This document shows positions 1-12,128 of a stretch of DNA of 64,000 bases, one piece after another. A program made the translations under genes and the position numbers. Source of the stretch: Hermatobates lingyangjiaoensis (lineage: Eukaryota > Arthropoda > Insecta > Hemiptera > Hermatobatidae); assembly GCA_026182355.1 (NCBI GenBank), contig JAPFBL010000084.1:12921001-12985000 (forward strand), written 5' to 3'. The notes beneath the pieces are model-generated. The model did no database searches, was not told where the DNA came from, and saw nothing but the letters and a program-made list of their open reading frames with translations. How positions within the stretch are numbered: position 1 is the stretch's first letter; every line of letters starts with the position of its first letter.

Positions 1-2573
1 TAACTTTTATAATCTTTACAGATATGTTTTTTTAACTTCAGAACTTTTATCATTTTTTTTTAATTTTCTGTTTTTTCCATTTTATTCCTTACTTGTTTCA
101 ATTGCTATCATCTTCAGATTTTTTAGCTTTTTCCCTCAGGTTCATTTTTAGCAATAGTTGTTGCCTGACGTTTTGTGAAAAACCGATCCAAGGACGTTTG
201 TGTTTGACGACTTTTAATAATTTTTCTGAAGGATGCAAGGCAGACGTCATCAAAGTGAGCGTTACCTGCCTAGTGAATACTTCTTCTAGTTTCCAATAAA
301 TTCTGAAAGTTTATGGAATTTTGATAACATTTGTTTTATTTGTGCGGATGAAATAATGGATGCCTTCTCCTATCGTGCCAATAGTACAACGGTTTCGGCC
401 ATATTCTTTCACGAGTACAGAAAACCACATCCCTTTTTCATACATGGTTATTATTCCATGTTTCTATGGATAAAAGAACTCTCTCCTTCTCAGAGAGATT
501 GTCAATATTTTTCTTTGGACCTTTATTGAAAAAAAAATGTATGCACACGTAAACTTGAATAAGCACAAAAAATACTTTTCAAGTGAAGTGGCATGTAACT
601 GAGACTGGATGGGATACTTTTGAAAACACAGATAGCCGTACTTCCTAGCCAATGAGAAATAGGTAGGCGGAAGAGATAAGTTCCTCCTTGTCTGAGGCAA
701 TGCCCGGATCACACTGGACAGTAGGGGATTGGCGAATGTGTTGAAAAATTTGAGTGAGTCACTCTCAAACAAGATAAAATTCAGCGTTACTTATAAGCGT
801 TATAATGAAGTGTTATAAAAAATCCTGAGATCTTAGAAAAATGTCAAGAAAAAAGAACCTTATATTTTAGAGGTATGTTACGTCTGAGAGCTGAAGAATC
901 AAACACGCACTTTGATAATTTGGTCTTTCGTATGATGAAACAGAGTTCGTAAGATAAGGTACCTTTAAATTTTTAAAGTTTAAATTTTTAAATTGTTCTT
1001 TGCTCTATGCCAAAGATAACAAATTATTTGATTAAAATACTTCATTAAATAGAATCTCGATAAAGTATTTATGATGAAGTAATTGTAATTTCAATATTGT
1101 AATGACGGGGACAGGCAATCTGCAAAGATGACAACGTCAAACGTAGCAATGGCTTTGCTAATGAATACAAAATATACCATCCTTCATCTAAATGAACAAA
1201 CTGTCAACCTTGTTTATCTTCAAATTATCCACGCAGTAACTGACAGTTTTATAATTAAGTGTATGGTCACCAGAATATTAAACTAGGTCTTTGACCACCG
1301 CCCATAAGGACAGAGTTTCTTCAATATTGTTACCTTATTTATAGCTTTCTACCACCTTATAGTGCAGCAACCTCCGCACATTTGATAGTTTTGATATCAC
1401 AAAAACTTCTTGTAACAAGTTCGTTCTACTTATAAGAAAATTACGAGGTCATTCCACTTTGTTTGTTTGAAGTAGCGGAGTAGTGAGTTGTTTAGCATCC
1501 GATGAACCTGGAACCTGGTTGTAATGGACTGAACCTGAGATGGTTTGAAAAAAATTCTTAATTACCCTAGCTGAGTACAATAAACTAATTGTGAGTGAAT
1601 CACTTCTAAAACGACCTTCTCAGAACTTTTGCAAAATTAAAAGCTCTGTGAGTAGAAGAGTAGTCCATTGTCCAGTACTGCATTGTAATCAACATATTGG
1701 TGCTTTGATTCCTGCCATCCTTCAACTTTATTGTTCACTTGAGAGTGGTATGAAATTGTGTGCTAGACGATGGTGCTAGCACGCGATACAGTACTTGAAA
1801 ATGTGATTCCAAGTATTTCCTTTGTCTGTGACGATTTGGATCGGATAACCCAACATTTTGGTAAACAAATGTTGACATCGTGGATTAGTACTGTGCTTGT
1901 CACTGATACGAAACTTGATCAAGATGAATGAAATGTCCATACCTTTTGATGAAAATCTCATCCAAGTAACTGAACTAGATGGATGATCATGGAAAGAGTG
2001 AGTAATGAAGCACTGGAATGAGTTAGGCTGCTTTGCACAAACCAAATGACATACAGTAAATTCACCCCATCCTGAAAGTGGTAAGAAATAATTGGAAACC
2101 TTCTTTTTTCAGTATGTTAGTTCATTTCATAAGCTCAAATTAGGTTGAATAGTGATTCAACTATTATATATAAGTTAGTATTAATAAATTAGGGAAAACC
2201 TAAATGTTTAGCAAGAGATCTTAATAATATCAGTTATTTGGACATCGATGTCACCTACCTTATCTAATTATAGTCCAATTAGCTGTAAAAATCACTAAAC
2301 TCCAAATGTGAGGATTCAACAGAGACACGACTTGCCGTACCTGGTTCTTGCCTCTATTGTCCAGTTTCTGAAATTAAGTTAATAGATTCATTAAAAGTTT
2401 TATAACCACTCCCAACTCATTGTATTTAATTTTTTCTATTTACAACAAAGTAACTATTTTATTAAGGAATCATTTAATAAACATAACAAAAGTTACAAAA
2501 AAATTATGTTTGCAGCAGTAACAAGCACCGTTAAATTTAATTTTAGTATTATCTATACTATATCATGTCATTA

Positions 2574-2575
<2 letters not shown>
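1..2575. other. AT-rich stretch, no gene recognised
   Basis: I see no exon, RNA gene or known transposon protein here. The open frames are short (the longest about 100 codons, minus strand 464-772) and show no domain, low-complexity bias or splice context that would support them. Confidence 0.5.
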
Positions 2576-2578
<3 letters not shown>

Positions 2579-2612
<34 letters not shown>

Positions 2613-2630
2613 CTATCTATATCTATATAT
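2579..2630. repeat. (TA)n then (ATCT)n microsatellite
   Basis: About 32 bp of pure TA repeat followed by ATCT/ATATCT units. It directly abuts the PLE-end palindrome that begins near 2634. Confidence 0.95.
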
Positions 2631-2633
2631 ATT

Positions 2634-2908
2634 TCAATGATCAAACCACAATATGAAATCGGAAAACAAGACTAAGATGTTTCAAACGTATCAAGCGGTC
2701 TTCGTCCGAATCAAAATTCCAACATCTTAGTCTTGTTTTCTGATTTCATATTGTGGTTTGATCATTGATTGTTATTTCACGTGTTCATGTGAAAGAACAA
2801 TCAATGATCAAACCACAATATGAAATGTTTTTGACTCTGACGAAGACCGCTTGTTACGGTTGAAAGATCTTAGTCTTGTTTTCCCATTTCATATTGTGGT
2901 TTTATCAT
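2634..2908. mobile_element. PLE-terminus palindrome cluster, no ORF
   Basis: Arms 2636-2681 and 2721-2766 are reverse complements with about one mismatch, and their spacer is about 39 bp. A second, shorter inverted pair follows (about 2800-2826 and 2886-2907). The same sequence forms the 3' end of the PLE at 9.6-12.07 kb, which identifies the family. A hammerhead-like core lies on the plus strand: CTGACGA at 2837-2843, a hairpin GACCG/CGGTT (2845-2849 with 2857-2861) and GAAA at 2862-2865. A degraded minus-strand copy of the core lies in the first spacer (about 2683-2707). (TA)n flanks both sides. No protein is encoded. Confidence 0.75.
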
Positions 2909-2915
2909 ATATATA

Positions 2916-2954
<39 letters not shown>
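2907..2954. repeat. (TA)n microsatellite
   Basis: About 48 bp of nearly pure TA repeat between two PLE-terminus fragments. Confidence 0.95.
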
Positions 2955-2956
<2 letters not shown>

Positions 2957-3271
2957 GTACGACTAGAAAACACAAAAAAGAGACTAACACTCACGATACA
3001 CGATCATTTCGGCTTTCTTCAGGAAAGGAGAAAAAGAAAAAAGGAGAGGAAACACAGGAGTGGAGACGTGAAAGCATTTACCGACCGAAACGAAGTGACT
3101 CACAGTGCAGCCTTACTGTCGTGGACAGTATATGAATCAAAAATATAGTTAACATAATGAAATAAAATAAATATGACAGAGGAAATGATTTGATTAAGTT
3201 AAAACCGGGGGAATTTTTAGCCCCAATGAACCAATGAGAGCTTCCTCAGAAGCCCTTAAAGTGGTCTGGGT
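2955..3271 (-). mobile_element. Second-family PLE terminus fragment
   Basis: This non-coding fragment sits between two (TA)n tracts. On the minus strand it holds CTGAAGA (3022-3016), five bases, then GAAA (3010-3007), which is the paired core of a hammerhead ribozyme with its stem II reduced to almost nothing. The flanking sequence differs from the 2.6 kb family, so I assign it to another PLE family by analogy only. It could also be another retroelement end. Confidence 0.4.
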
Positions 3272-3276
3272 GTATA

Positions 3277-3314
<38 letters not shown>
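3272..3314. repeat. (TA)n microsatellite
   Basis: About 43 bp of TA repeat between PLE-terminus units. Confidence 0.95.
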
Positions 3315-3315
<1 letters not shown>

Positions 3316-3317
<2 letters not shown>

Positions 3318-3502
3318 GATTTCACATACACACGTGAAATAACAATCAATGAGCAAACCACTATAAGAAATGGGAAAGCAAGACTAAGATCTTTCAACCG
3401 TAACAAGCGGTCTTCGTCAGAGTCAAAAACCCAACTGACTCAGTTACGGTTGAAAGATCTTAGTCTTGCTTTCCTATTTCTTATTTTGGTTTGATCATTG
3501 AT
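3316..3502. mobile_element. PLE-terminus palindrome, no ORF
   Basis: Arms at about 3344-3404 and 3443-3502 are reverse complements with few mismatches, and the spacer is about 38 bp. The family is that of the 2634-2908 unit and of the 3' end of the PLE at 11.97-12.07 kb. The spacer and inner left arm carry one minus-strand hammerhead-like core: CTGACGA at 3420-3414 and GAAA at 3395-3392, with hairpin GACCG/CGGTT between. The right arm keeps only the GAAA half. A (TA)n tract lies on each side. Confidence 0.75.
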
Positions 3503-3524
3503 ATATATATATATATATATATAT
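3500..3524. repeat. (TA)n microsatellite
   Basis: About 24 bp of TA repeat joining two PLE-end palindromes of different families. Confidence 0.9.
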
Positions 3525-3735
3525 GAAGTTTAAACAACGATGGGAAAAAGAAAACAATACAAATAAATGCTCTGAGACCATTCAATTTATGTCATCAGAG
3601 AACAAACAGTTTGCCTTGACCTTTATGTTAGCATCTCAGTTTTTACTTTGTTTGCTCTCTGATGACATAAATTGGAAGGCCTCAGAGCATTTATTTCTAT
3701 TGTTTTCCTTTTTCCATTATGTTTTAAACTTCATT
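3525..3735. mobile_element. PLE-like palindrome, third family
   Basis: Arms at about 3525-3608 and 3648-3731 are reverse complements with few mismatches around a 39 bp spacer. Each arm carries CTGATGA (plus 3659-3665; minus 3598-3592) preceded by a GCTCT box that can pair with an AGAGC box about 20 bases downstream. Related arms occur at 8.59-8.66 kb, 17.04-17.10 kb (minus) and just after the PLE relic ending at 33.06 kb. That last position supports a PLE-terminus origin. No canonical GAAA follows, so ribozyme competence is doubtful. Confidence 0.6.
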
Positions 3736-3859
3736 GATTGCATCACATGTTTATTTATTGTGATTTTTCTGCATACATATATAATATACATTATCATCAA
3801 GAAAACGATCCACAAAGGACAACAAATGTTTCAGAGTATAGTATAGGTACAGAGTAAAA

Positions 3860-4075
3860 AGAAAAACACACTTATAGTCTCTAATTTTCGGTTTAACCGT
3901 CATCAGGAGAGAAGAGACAGGGACACCAAGCGCCTTTGCGAAGCGGCGGTTGGAAACTCCAGGTTGGGTCTCCAACCGTCTCTTCGCAAGTGCACTTGGT
4001 GTCCCTATCTCTTCTCTCCTGATGACGGTTAAACCGAAAATTAGTGACTGTAAGCGTGTTTTTCTATTTATCGTC
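3860..4075. mobile_element. PLE-like palindrome, fourth family
   Basis: Arms 3866-3958 and 3967-4059 are reverse complements with a spacer of about 8 bp, so a transcript would fold into a long hairpin. Both arms keep a hammerhead-like core: plus CTGATGA 4019-4025 and GAAA 4036-4039, with hairpin GGT/ACC between; minus CTGATGA 3906-3900 and GAAA 3889-3886. Diverged copies of this family lie at 15287-15440 and 55020-55280. No ORF is present. Membership of the PLE group is inferred from the shared architecture. Confidence 0.65.
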
Positions 4076-4079
4076 TACC

Positions 4080-7000
4080 TATAGTTTTCTCTGAAACATA
4101 TATACATTTACCATGTGATTTATTCAGTTTAGAAGACTAAAAAAAAAAGTTCTTTAAAAAAAAACTGAAATTGAGACAATTTAAGCAAAATTTTAGCGAC
4201 ATCAAATTATAAGACTAATACAAATATATTCTTATTGTCTATGGTTAACATAATTATACATAATAACTGAGAAAAACTTCTTCAGTCTAATTACAGAAAT
4301 TATGAAAGAAGTCTATTACCATTTTTTCCTTTATTATGAAGCAGAAATCTATAACAGAAAACCTTTTCCCGTTGAGCTTCGTTTAGTAAATAAATGAGGT
4401 TCTGGTATAAGGATGTTTAAACCAATAATTTGTTTTATACGGAATAAAACAAATTGATTAAATACCCATTCTATCTGAAACAACACAATTTGTTAGGAAA
4501 TACATACAAATAAAACACATTTATCACTCTGAAAATAGTTAATATGACAACTTTTGTGAATAAAAACATACTTTTCATCAGAAAAACGATCATTACATGT
4601 TTGAACTTGTTAAATAATTGGTTTAAGTACAAGTGTGTTAATTTCACAAAGTTTATTATGTTTTTCATTAGAGTAGAAAACAATCACACCTGCTATATAC
4701 CATATGTATTCCTGCAGCTCAACCGGTTTCAAGCAAGTCCATCATCATGTACATACTGATTACAATTACTTGCTTTTGTCAGTCATTCATTGGCTCATTA
4801 CTTTTCACAATCATTAGTTAATAGTTCATTATTAGTTAATTAATTCATTTACTAACTAATCATCATATCACAATGAATATTCTTTATATTATCTCTTAAT
4901 AAAAACATAAATAAAAGTCTGCCTCTTAGTAGTTTCTAATGTTTTTTTTAAATTTTTAAGAGGTTTGAAAAGTACGTTCATTGTGTAGTGTCAGTGTTCA
5001 AGATTATTTCTTGTATTGTTTTATGTCCAAAAATAACTAGTGTATTGTTATAGCCTGTTTCCTCTCGTTTAGTCTTATAGAAAAGTATGCAGTTTTAAAT
5101 CCATTTAGTTCGTTTTTATTTTATAATTATTTTTTTAATTAATTATTCATGTGTACATTTGCTCCTAAGTTTCCAAAGTTTACTTATCATCTGTTATTTT
5201 AAAGAATAGTTTTAAGCATTTGCAGTACGTGCAAATAGGTTTGCACTTAAAATACAAATCACTGTGAAATAATACTGAGTGAACGAAAATTGCTTATTTC
5301 GCAAAAAGGTTATTTTGTAATTTCTTTGGAAAAGGCTAACAAGGGAATGTAATGTGAGAAGAAAAAATAAAATGAAAAAAAGTACACATAAAAAAGGAAA
5401 GCACTTATTGAGATCAATATTATTTATTCATTATTATTTCAAACTAGTATATCTTCGAAATTTTCTTGTTGGATCATTTAGATACCTCCTACAGCTCTAA
5501 TGAAAACGTCTAACCTCAATAAACAGGTTTTTAAAACCAAGAGAAAACTGCAAACAACCTCCATTTAATGGTCTGGACTTTAAACTTTAAGAAATAATTA
5601 AAATCAAGCTAATTCCAATGTTAAGTGAAGCAACATAGATTGCTTTCTTGACATCTTAAACAAGAATGAGCAATTACAGAAATATGTTATGTTTCAGCAC
5701 ATACTAACTTTAGTTGGATAAAGAATATTAAAATAGTGGTTGAGACATTTAATCATCTTCTTGCTTCTAATTCAAAATAGAATATTATTAATGAATGTTT
5801 AATAATAAGTTTAATAATGTTTAAAACATTAAAAGTTTTAATGTTGTTTTCCTGAATAACCAATAGTCCACTAAATAAGTAAACCTCAAATAAATATTTC
5901 TTCGAAAAAAACTGTTACACATTGTCACAAAGTCAGGCATTCCTTACACGTTTTCTTTCAACAGTTAATAGCATATAAAGTTACAAAGGTATATTTTAAA
6001 GTTAAAACCATATTATTAAAAAACACACAGAATAAGACTCTTTTAAATTATGTTTTGCTTTAGTCGTTAATTAATTAATCCTTACAAAGAAGATAAAGTT
6101 CAATTTGATAATTATTTTTTCAGCCTTATGTTTAACAATTCATGTAAAGGATACATTAACAATTGCTGAAAGGATGGTTAATATACCAATAGATTGATTT
6201 TGCATACTCAGTAAAATATGTTATACTATTCTAAACCAAACTTTCCAAATGCTTAAGTAAATTCTGGTACATATATTTGATGAGAAGATTGAAACAGTTT
6301 TATTAAAGAAAATCTATGTATTTTTCAAATGGACTCGTATTTAACCAATCTCCTCCACATTTTCTTCATCGACTTTTAATTTTTTGACTATTTCTGGTTA
6401 CAAACAAGAAATATACTGGCATACCCAGTATTAAGCTTTCTGTATTTTCTTTTGATTGTTATCTTGACATTTGCCTCCTTGTACATTGTTTCTAGAATTT
6501 TAAAATATCTATGTTTAATAATTTTTGTTTTCAAGAAAGAAATTATAAAATAATTAAAATGAAGTATGATTATAATCATTAACTGCAAAAATTAGAAATC
6601 ACTGCTCAACGAACAAGATTGACTCGTTTTCAATGTCCCTTTTGGTTTATTGAAGATCAATTCAATCCCTTCTATAGCAAGCTGTTCTTTTTAAACGCAA
6701 TGGTAACAATATTCTCTTCCAACTAAACTGACCTGCTTTCATTTCTCTGGTAATTGACACCCAGTTTATGCATGGGTGGTTCTCAAGAAAAATATTAATA
6801 ACTTTGCTCACCTTCAACAAGGGATTGAATTAAATGTCAAAACTAATCATCTTCATAGATAGAGATGTCTTCATGTATCATAAATTCTTAACTTTTCAAA
6901 TGCTTCATGGTGAGTTCAAATGGTGAGTTGGAGAAATACATGAAAAAAATGGTGCACTACTAAGCAGCTAATCATTGTTTTTATTTTTATAGAGCGTGCC

Positions 7001-7944
7001 AAAAAGAAACTGTTGGCACTTAGTTGCTCATATCTGTACTAAATCATAACCGATGATCTGTAATTGTATTAAGAACTTTAAATTGTCCTTATATATTTTT
7101 GTTAGTAATTAAATGAACCGGTGCATTTATATTTGTGTTAGTATATTTATGGCACAAGCAACATTACACTTCACATGAACTGAAAATGTACCAGACCTTT
7201 CAGTTTATATGTCCCATTATATTTCTTCTTTATGATATAAGCATTCAGAAAGAAAATCAAATGTTTTAGGAGTAATTATGCTATTACGTGGAACTAAATG
7301 TATTTTAACAGAGATTATGCTATTACGTGAACTAAATGTATTAAACAGTTTTTCCTTCAAATATATATAAATAAAAAATAAAGAATATATATACATATAT
7401 AACATTTAAATGGCAGATTAATGAATTAATTGTATTTAAGTAATATTTTGTTTGATAGGGAAATTTTTTTCAGAATTGTTTAACTGTAACATTTACCTTT
7501 CATCATTCAGGTTACTGCAAATGAAGGTTATTATTAGATTTCTACTTGTTTATTGTGAAGTTATTGTATCTTTTTAGGTATGAAAATTTAAAATAATTCT
7601 CAAAAATATATTTTGACCCTTCTTTTTTATTTAGGTAATTTTTGCGTACTTTTCGTAAGGAGTAAGTATTTTACTATTTTTAAATATTCTCTATTTGAAA
7701 TTAAACCAAGCTAGAAAACTTTTTTTAACTGTTGATTACTAGGTATAAGTAATCTGAACAACTCAACAATAGATATCAGAATTTTTTTTCATCTGTTCAG
7801 ATTAAACTAACACTAACCTACTTTATTATTAGCTTTATTTTAGTCTATTCTGTTAATCTATTATCTGACTGAATGAAGATTAGTTTAGGGCTTAAAATAA
7901 TTATTGTAAAAACATATGTAAGAACATTTTTCCTGCAGTTTCAG
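4080..7944. other. AT-rich stretch upstream of the SIKE-family gene
   Basis: No coding exon is recognised. A weak, decayed hammerhead-like end lies at 4718-4748 on the minus strand (ATGATGA ... GAAACCGG), resembling the palindrome at 23.2 kb. A polypyrimidine run with CAG (7930-7944) just before the start codon of the next gene looks like a 3' splice site. The promoter and a non-coding first exon are therefore probably somewhere in this stretch, but I cannot locate them. Confidence 0.45.
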
Positions 7945-10900
7945 ATGTCTCTTACTCTACAACAAATGGTTGCTGATGCAAAAAAATTGGTGTGCAAATT
8001 AAAGGAAAATGATTCTACATTAGAGGCATTGATATCAAAGTCGCATAGCGTGAAAAAAGTATTGGATGCCATGAAAGATGTACGTATCTGTTAGTTTAAT
8101 TAAAATGAACAAATTAGTTTAAACCTTAATCTGTATGTTTTAGTTTTCTTTATGAGTTCTAAAATATACTTTAAAGTATTGATCTTTAAAGTATATTTTA
8201 AATACTTAACTATTTAAAATATACTTTTAAATTTAATATATATTTTACTATAATATATATATAATTACTTTATATAATAATATTTATTTATAATATACCA
8301 AGTTATTAATCTTAATAACGTAGATAATTGTGTGTAGTGCGATTTATAAAATTCCATGTAAATTTTGTCATAAAATTATATTGGTAAACATCTAATAGGG
8401 TTAGTACGAATATGGTAGGACGATAATTGCTGAATTAAAGGGTTTAGGTTGGTGGGTATAGTATCGGAGTTAAGTGAGTGGGTATCGTGATTGGATTTCT
8501 TGGTGGATAAAAGGAATTTTCAAATCGTTATGAATGGCATCGTTAGAATCATAAAAGGGAACTTGTACAATTGTGCGTAGGATTATGGATTTCTTAGTTC
8601 ACTTGCTCTCCGATGATGTATTACCCAAAGGCCTTAGAACATTGTTCCCAATATATTTTCATTGTTGTAAATTTAATTGATATATATATTAGTATATGAT
8701 GGCTGCAAACCGTTCTTTTAAGCATGTGGTATTGTATTTCATAGTTATTTCAGCGTTGACTGATATAATATATATATAGATATATATATATATTAGTATC
8801 TGATGGCAGCAAACTGTTTTTTTTTAAGCATGTGGTTATTGTATTTCATAGTTATTTCAGCGCTGACGACCTGGTTTCTGGTTGCCTCCAATTTCCTAGC
8901 AAGGATTACCTAGCTGGTGATAATTTTCACGATAAACTTGCTAGAGGCATGAACGTGACAGACAGGTACAGGCAAGATGAACAAGCTCTGGAAAAGTTAA
9001 TCCTAAACTTAATATACTTAATAGTGATTTTATATTATATCTAGCTTTAAAATACCATAATAGTAGAGAGTAGACAGGGATGGGATAGTTGACAAGTCAT
9101 AGTATATGGCTCCCTCCTCCCCGGAAATCCTCCTGCCCTTTCCATACCTCCCTTTTTCACTTTGCTTTAGTTATAGAGTTATTTTTAATGTATTCGATAC
9201 TCACGTCCTCTTGAATAATTAATTAATGTTATTTGTAATCTGAGGATGACCTAGGAAGGTTGAAAGCTCATTATAGTATAGTTAAGTGTAGTTTATAAAT
9301 AGTTATGTAGTGAAATGAAGTTTTGTTTCTTCGTCCCCGCGTTACACCAAAAACGAACGCATATGTCATTTTTCTGTTACGCTCATGTCTCTAGCAAGTT
9401 TATTGTGAAAATTACCACCAGTCCAGCGCAAAATTGCTAGGAAATTGGAGGCAACCAGAAAGCAGGTCGTCAGCGCTGAAATAACTATGAAATACAATAC
9501 CACATGCTTAAAAAAACAGTTTGCTGCCATCAGATACTAATATATATCCCATAAATTAAAACTAAAATTAAAATTTTTAAATAATTGTTTTAGTGAAAAG
9601 GTAATACCTAAATCTCTTATTCCTAAATGTTTGCTAAATATTTGTGAAGGCCCTTTTGATAATTTTCATTCTTTGTTGCTAAAAAAACATATTTATTTGT
9701 GCCGGAGTGATGTGAAATTAGCCTTCGGTGATTCAGTGCGTAACAAAAGTCATCTTAATCAGCTCATCCCTTCCGATTGGAGGAAAGTAGTATTTGATTA
9801 TATTTATTGGCAACTTAGAAAGGTATGTAACAATTTGTCTAAAGTACATAATAAAAAACTTCAGAACTTAATTGACAATAGCCCGTGGAATAAAAATAAA
9901 AATAAAAAATTAGTTCTTAATTTATCCGACAGAATATTAGATAATAATGCAGTAGCAGCATTAGGGTATGGTTTAAATTTTGTTCCTAAAAGTAACAATT
10001 TAAATTATGTTCAGGTGGCTAAGGGTTTTTGTAAAGCTGAAAAATTAAACAATGTAGATATCGATAATTTAAATATTTTAAAAGGAATGGTATACGGTCT
10101 TTCAGAAAAAACTGATGTTGTTAGCGTTCCTAGACGTTTTATCGAGGCTTATTCTAAGCTTAAAAAAGATAATACCATAAAAATTACTAAAGCCGATAAA
10201 TCTAAAGTAACAGTAATATTAAATAAAAAAGATTACGTCGATAAAATAGAGAATATGCTAAATGATGAAAATGTGTATACAAAGTTAAGGTCTAATCCTT
10301 TGGAAAGGGTCAATAGTTCATTTAATAAAAAAAATTAAAACTATCTTAAAAAATCAACCCGAACTTATTACTAAATTTATATCAAAATCCCCTTCTTTGC
10401 CATATATGTACGGGTTGATCAAGACACATAAAGATAATTACCCAATACGTTTAATTGTTAGTTCGGTTGGTTCGGCATCATATGGCTTGTCCAAATGGTT
10501 AGTAAGTATTTTAAGCCCCTTAATTGGAAAAATTTCAGGCAGCCATATAAAAAACAATTTGGATTTAATTAAAAAGCGTCAACATGAACAAAAATTATAG
10601 ATTAATCAGTTTCGATGTGAAGTCTCTTTTTACGAATGTACCTGTAACTGATCTGTTGAGCTTACTCCAGGAGGAATTAATTAATTATTCCCTTCCCCTT
10701 CCATCTACCACTATAATAGAGTTAATTAAGTTTGTGTGGTAGATTGTCATTTTCAATTTGAAAATAATTATTATATACAAAAATTTGGTCTTGCTATGGG
10801 TAACTGTTTATCCCCCCTCCTAAGTAATTTACATATGGAGTTTTTTGAGAGTAAAATGTTAAGCTCAATTTTGCCCAAAAATGTTAAATGGTATAGATAT

Positions 10901-12083
10901 GTTGACGATATTCTTTGCATTTGTCCCAATTCTTTAAATAAAGTTGGTTTCCTAACAAAATTGAATTCATTAGTGCCGACAATCAAATTCACAATGGAAG
11001 AAGAAATAAGTGGTAATTTGCCCTTCTTAGATGTCCTGATCCATAGGTTACCTAATGAGTTACGCTTTAGTGTATATAGAAAACCTACGAATGTACTTGC
11101 ATACGTTCATTTTTATTCATCGCATCCAAAAAATGTTAAAATTTCTGTTTTTAGAAATATGTTTTTGAGAGCTTTAAGAGTTTCCTCTCCTGAATTCCTT
11201 AATGAAGAGATTAATAACATTAGGTCAATTGCCCTTTCATTAAAATACCCCTCTTCTTATATCGATTTAGCTTTGAAGGGTGCTAAAAAAACTTTCTCTA
11301 ATACTTCAAAAGAGCCCCTTTTATTATCAAATTCTATAGTTTTGCCATACCACGAATCATTGGACCCCCTTCCAAGATTAGCCAAACAACTTGATTTTAA
11401 TATAGTGTTTTCTAATCGTAATAACGTGGGTAATATGTTAATAAAAAACTCTCCAAGCGAATTGGAGTCCGCTGGTATTTATAAAATTCCGTGCAAAAAT
11501 TGCCATACAATTTATATTGGTCAAACTGGTAAATCATTAAAGACACGTGTAAAACAACACCAATATAACGTAAGTAGACAGGAAAAAAGTAGTGCCTTAT
11601 TCTTGCATATAAAAAATGAAAATCATCATATTGATTGGACAGGAGCTAAATTTATTACCTATGAAAAATCAATGTTGTTAAGAAATATTATTGAATCGTC
11701 TCTAATTAAATTTAATAGATCTAATATTATAAACATTAGTAACGGTCTCTTCAAACTTGATTCTTTCGTCACGAGGGCAATAGCCTCTTCAAAGAGGGTT
11801 GACAGCTAGTGGATGGTTTTTTACTTTTTCTTACTGTACTCCTTTGTTTCCCCAAACATCCCTTTCTGGACATTAGTCCTTTCCTGTGCTTTCACCCTTT
11901 TAAAATACCACTCTTCCCTCCCACTCTTCTCAACTCCTCACCAGATGTTTTCTGCATCTAGTGTTCAGTTGGGGTTTTGACTCTGACGAAGACCGCTTGT
12001 TACGGTTGAAAGATCTTAGTCTTGTTTTCCCATTCTTATTGTGGTTTAATCATTGATTGTTGTTTCACGTGTTTATGTGAAAT

Positions 12084-12128
<45 letters not shown>

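Noticed and set aside
464..772. 102-codon minus-strand gene
   Set aside because: No recognisable domain, no splice context, and length expected by chance in this composition.
1776..2045. Possible transposase fragment on the minus strand
   Set aside because: The translation looks mildly protein-like but I could not match it to any transposase motif such as a DDE triad.
2876..3148. 90-codon gene overlapping a (TA)n tract
   Set aside because: The Ile/Tyr run is simply translated TA repeat, and the rest is PLE-terminus sequence.
2579..4075. CRISPR-like array
   Set aside because: The recurring units are inverted, of different families, irregularly spaced and eukaryotic; no direct repeats with unique spacers.
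4718..4748. Active hammerhead ribozyme on the minus strand
   Set aside because: The first core base is changed (ATGATGA) and no stem II can form between the two halves; only a decayed relic.
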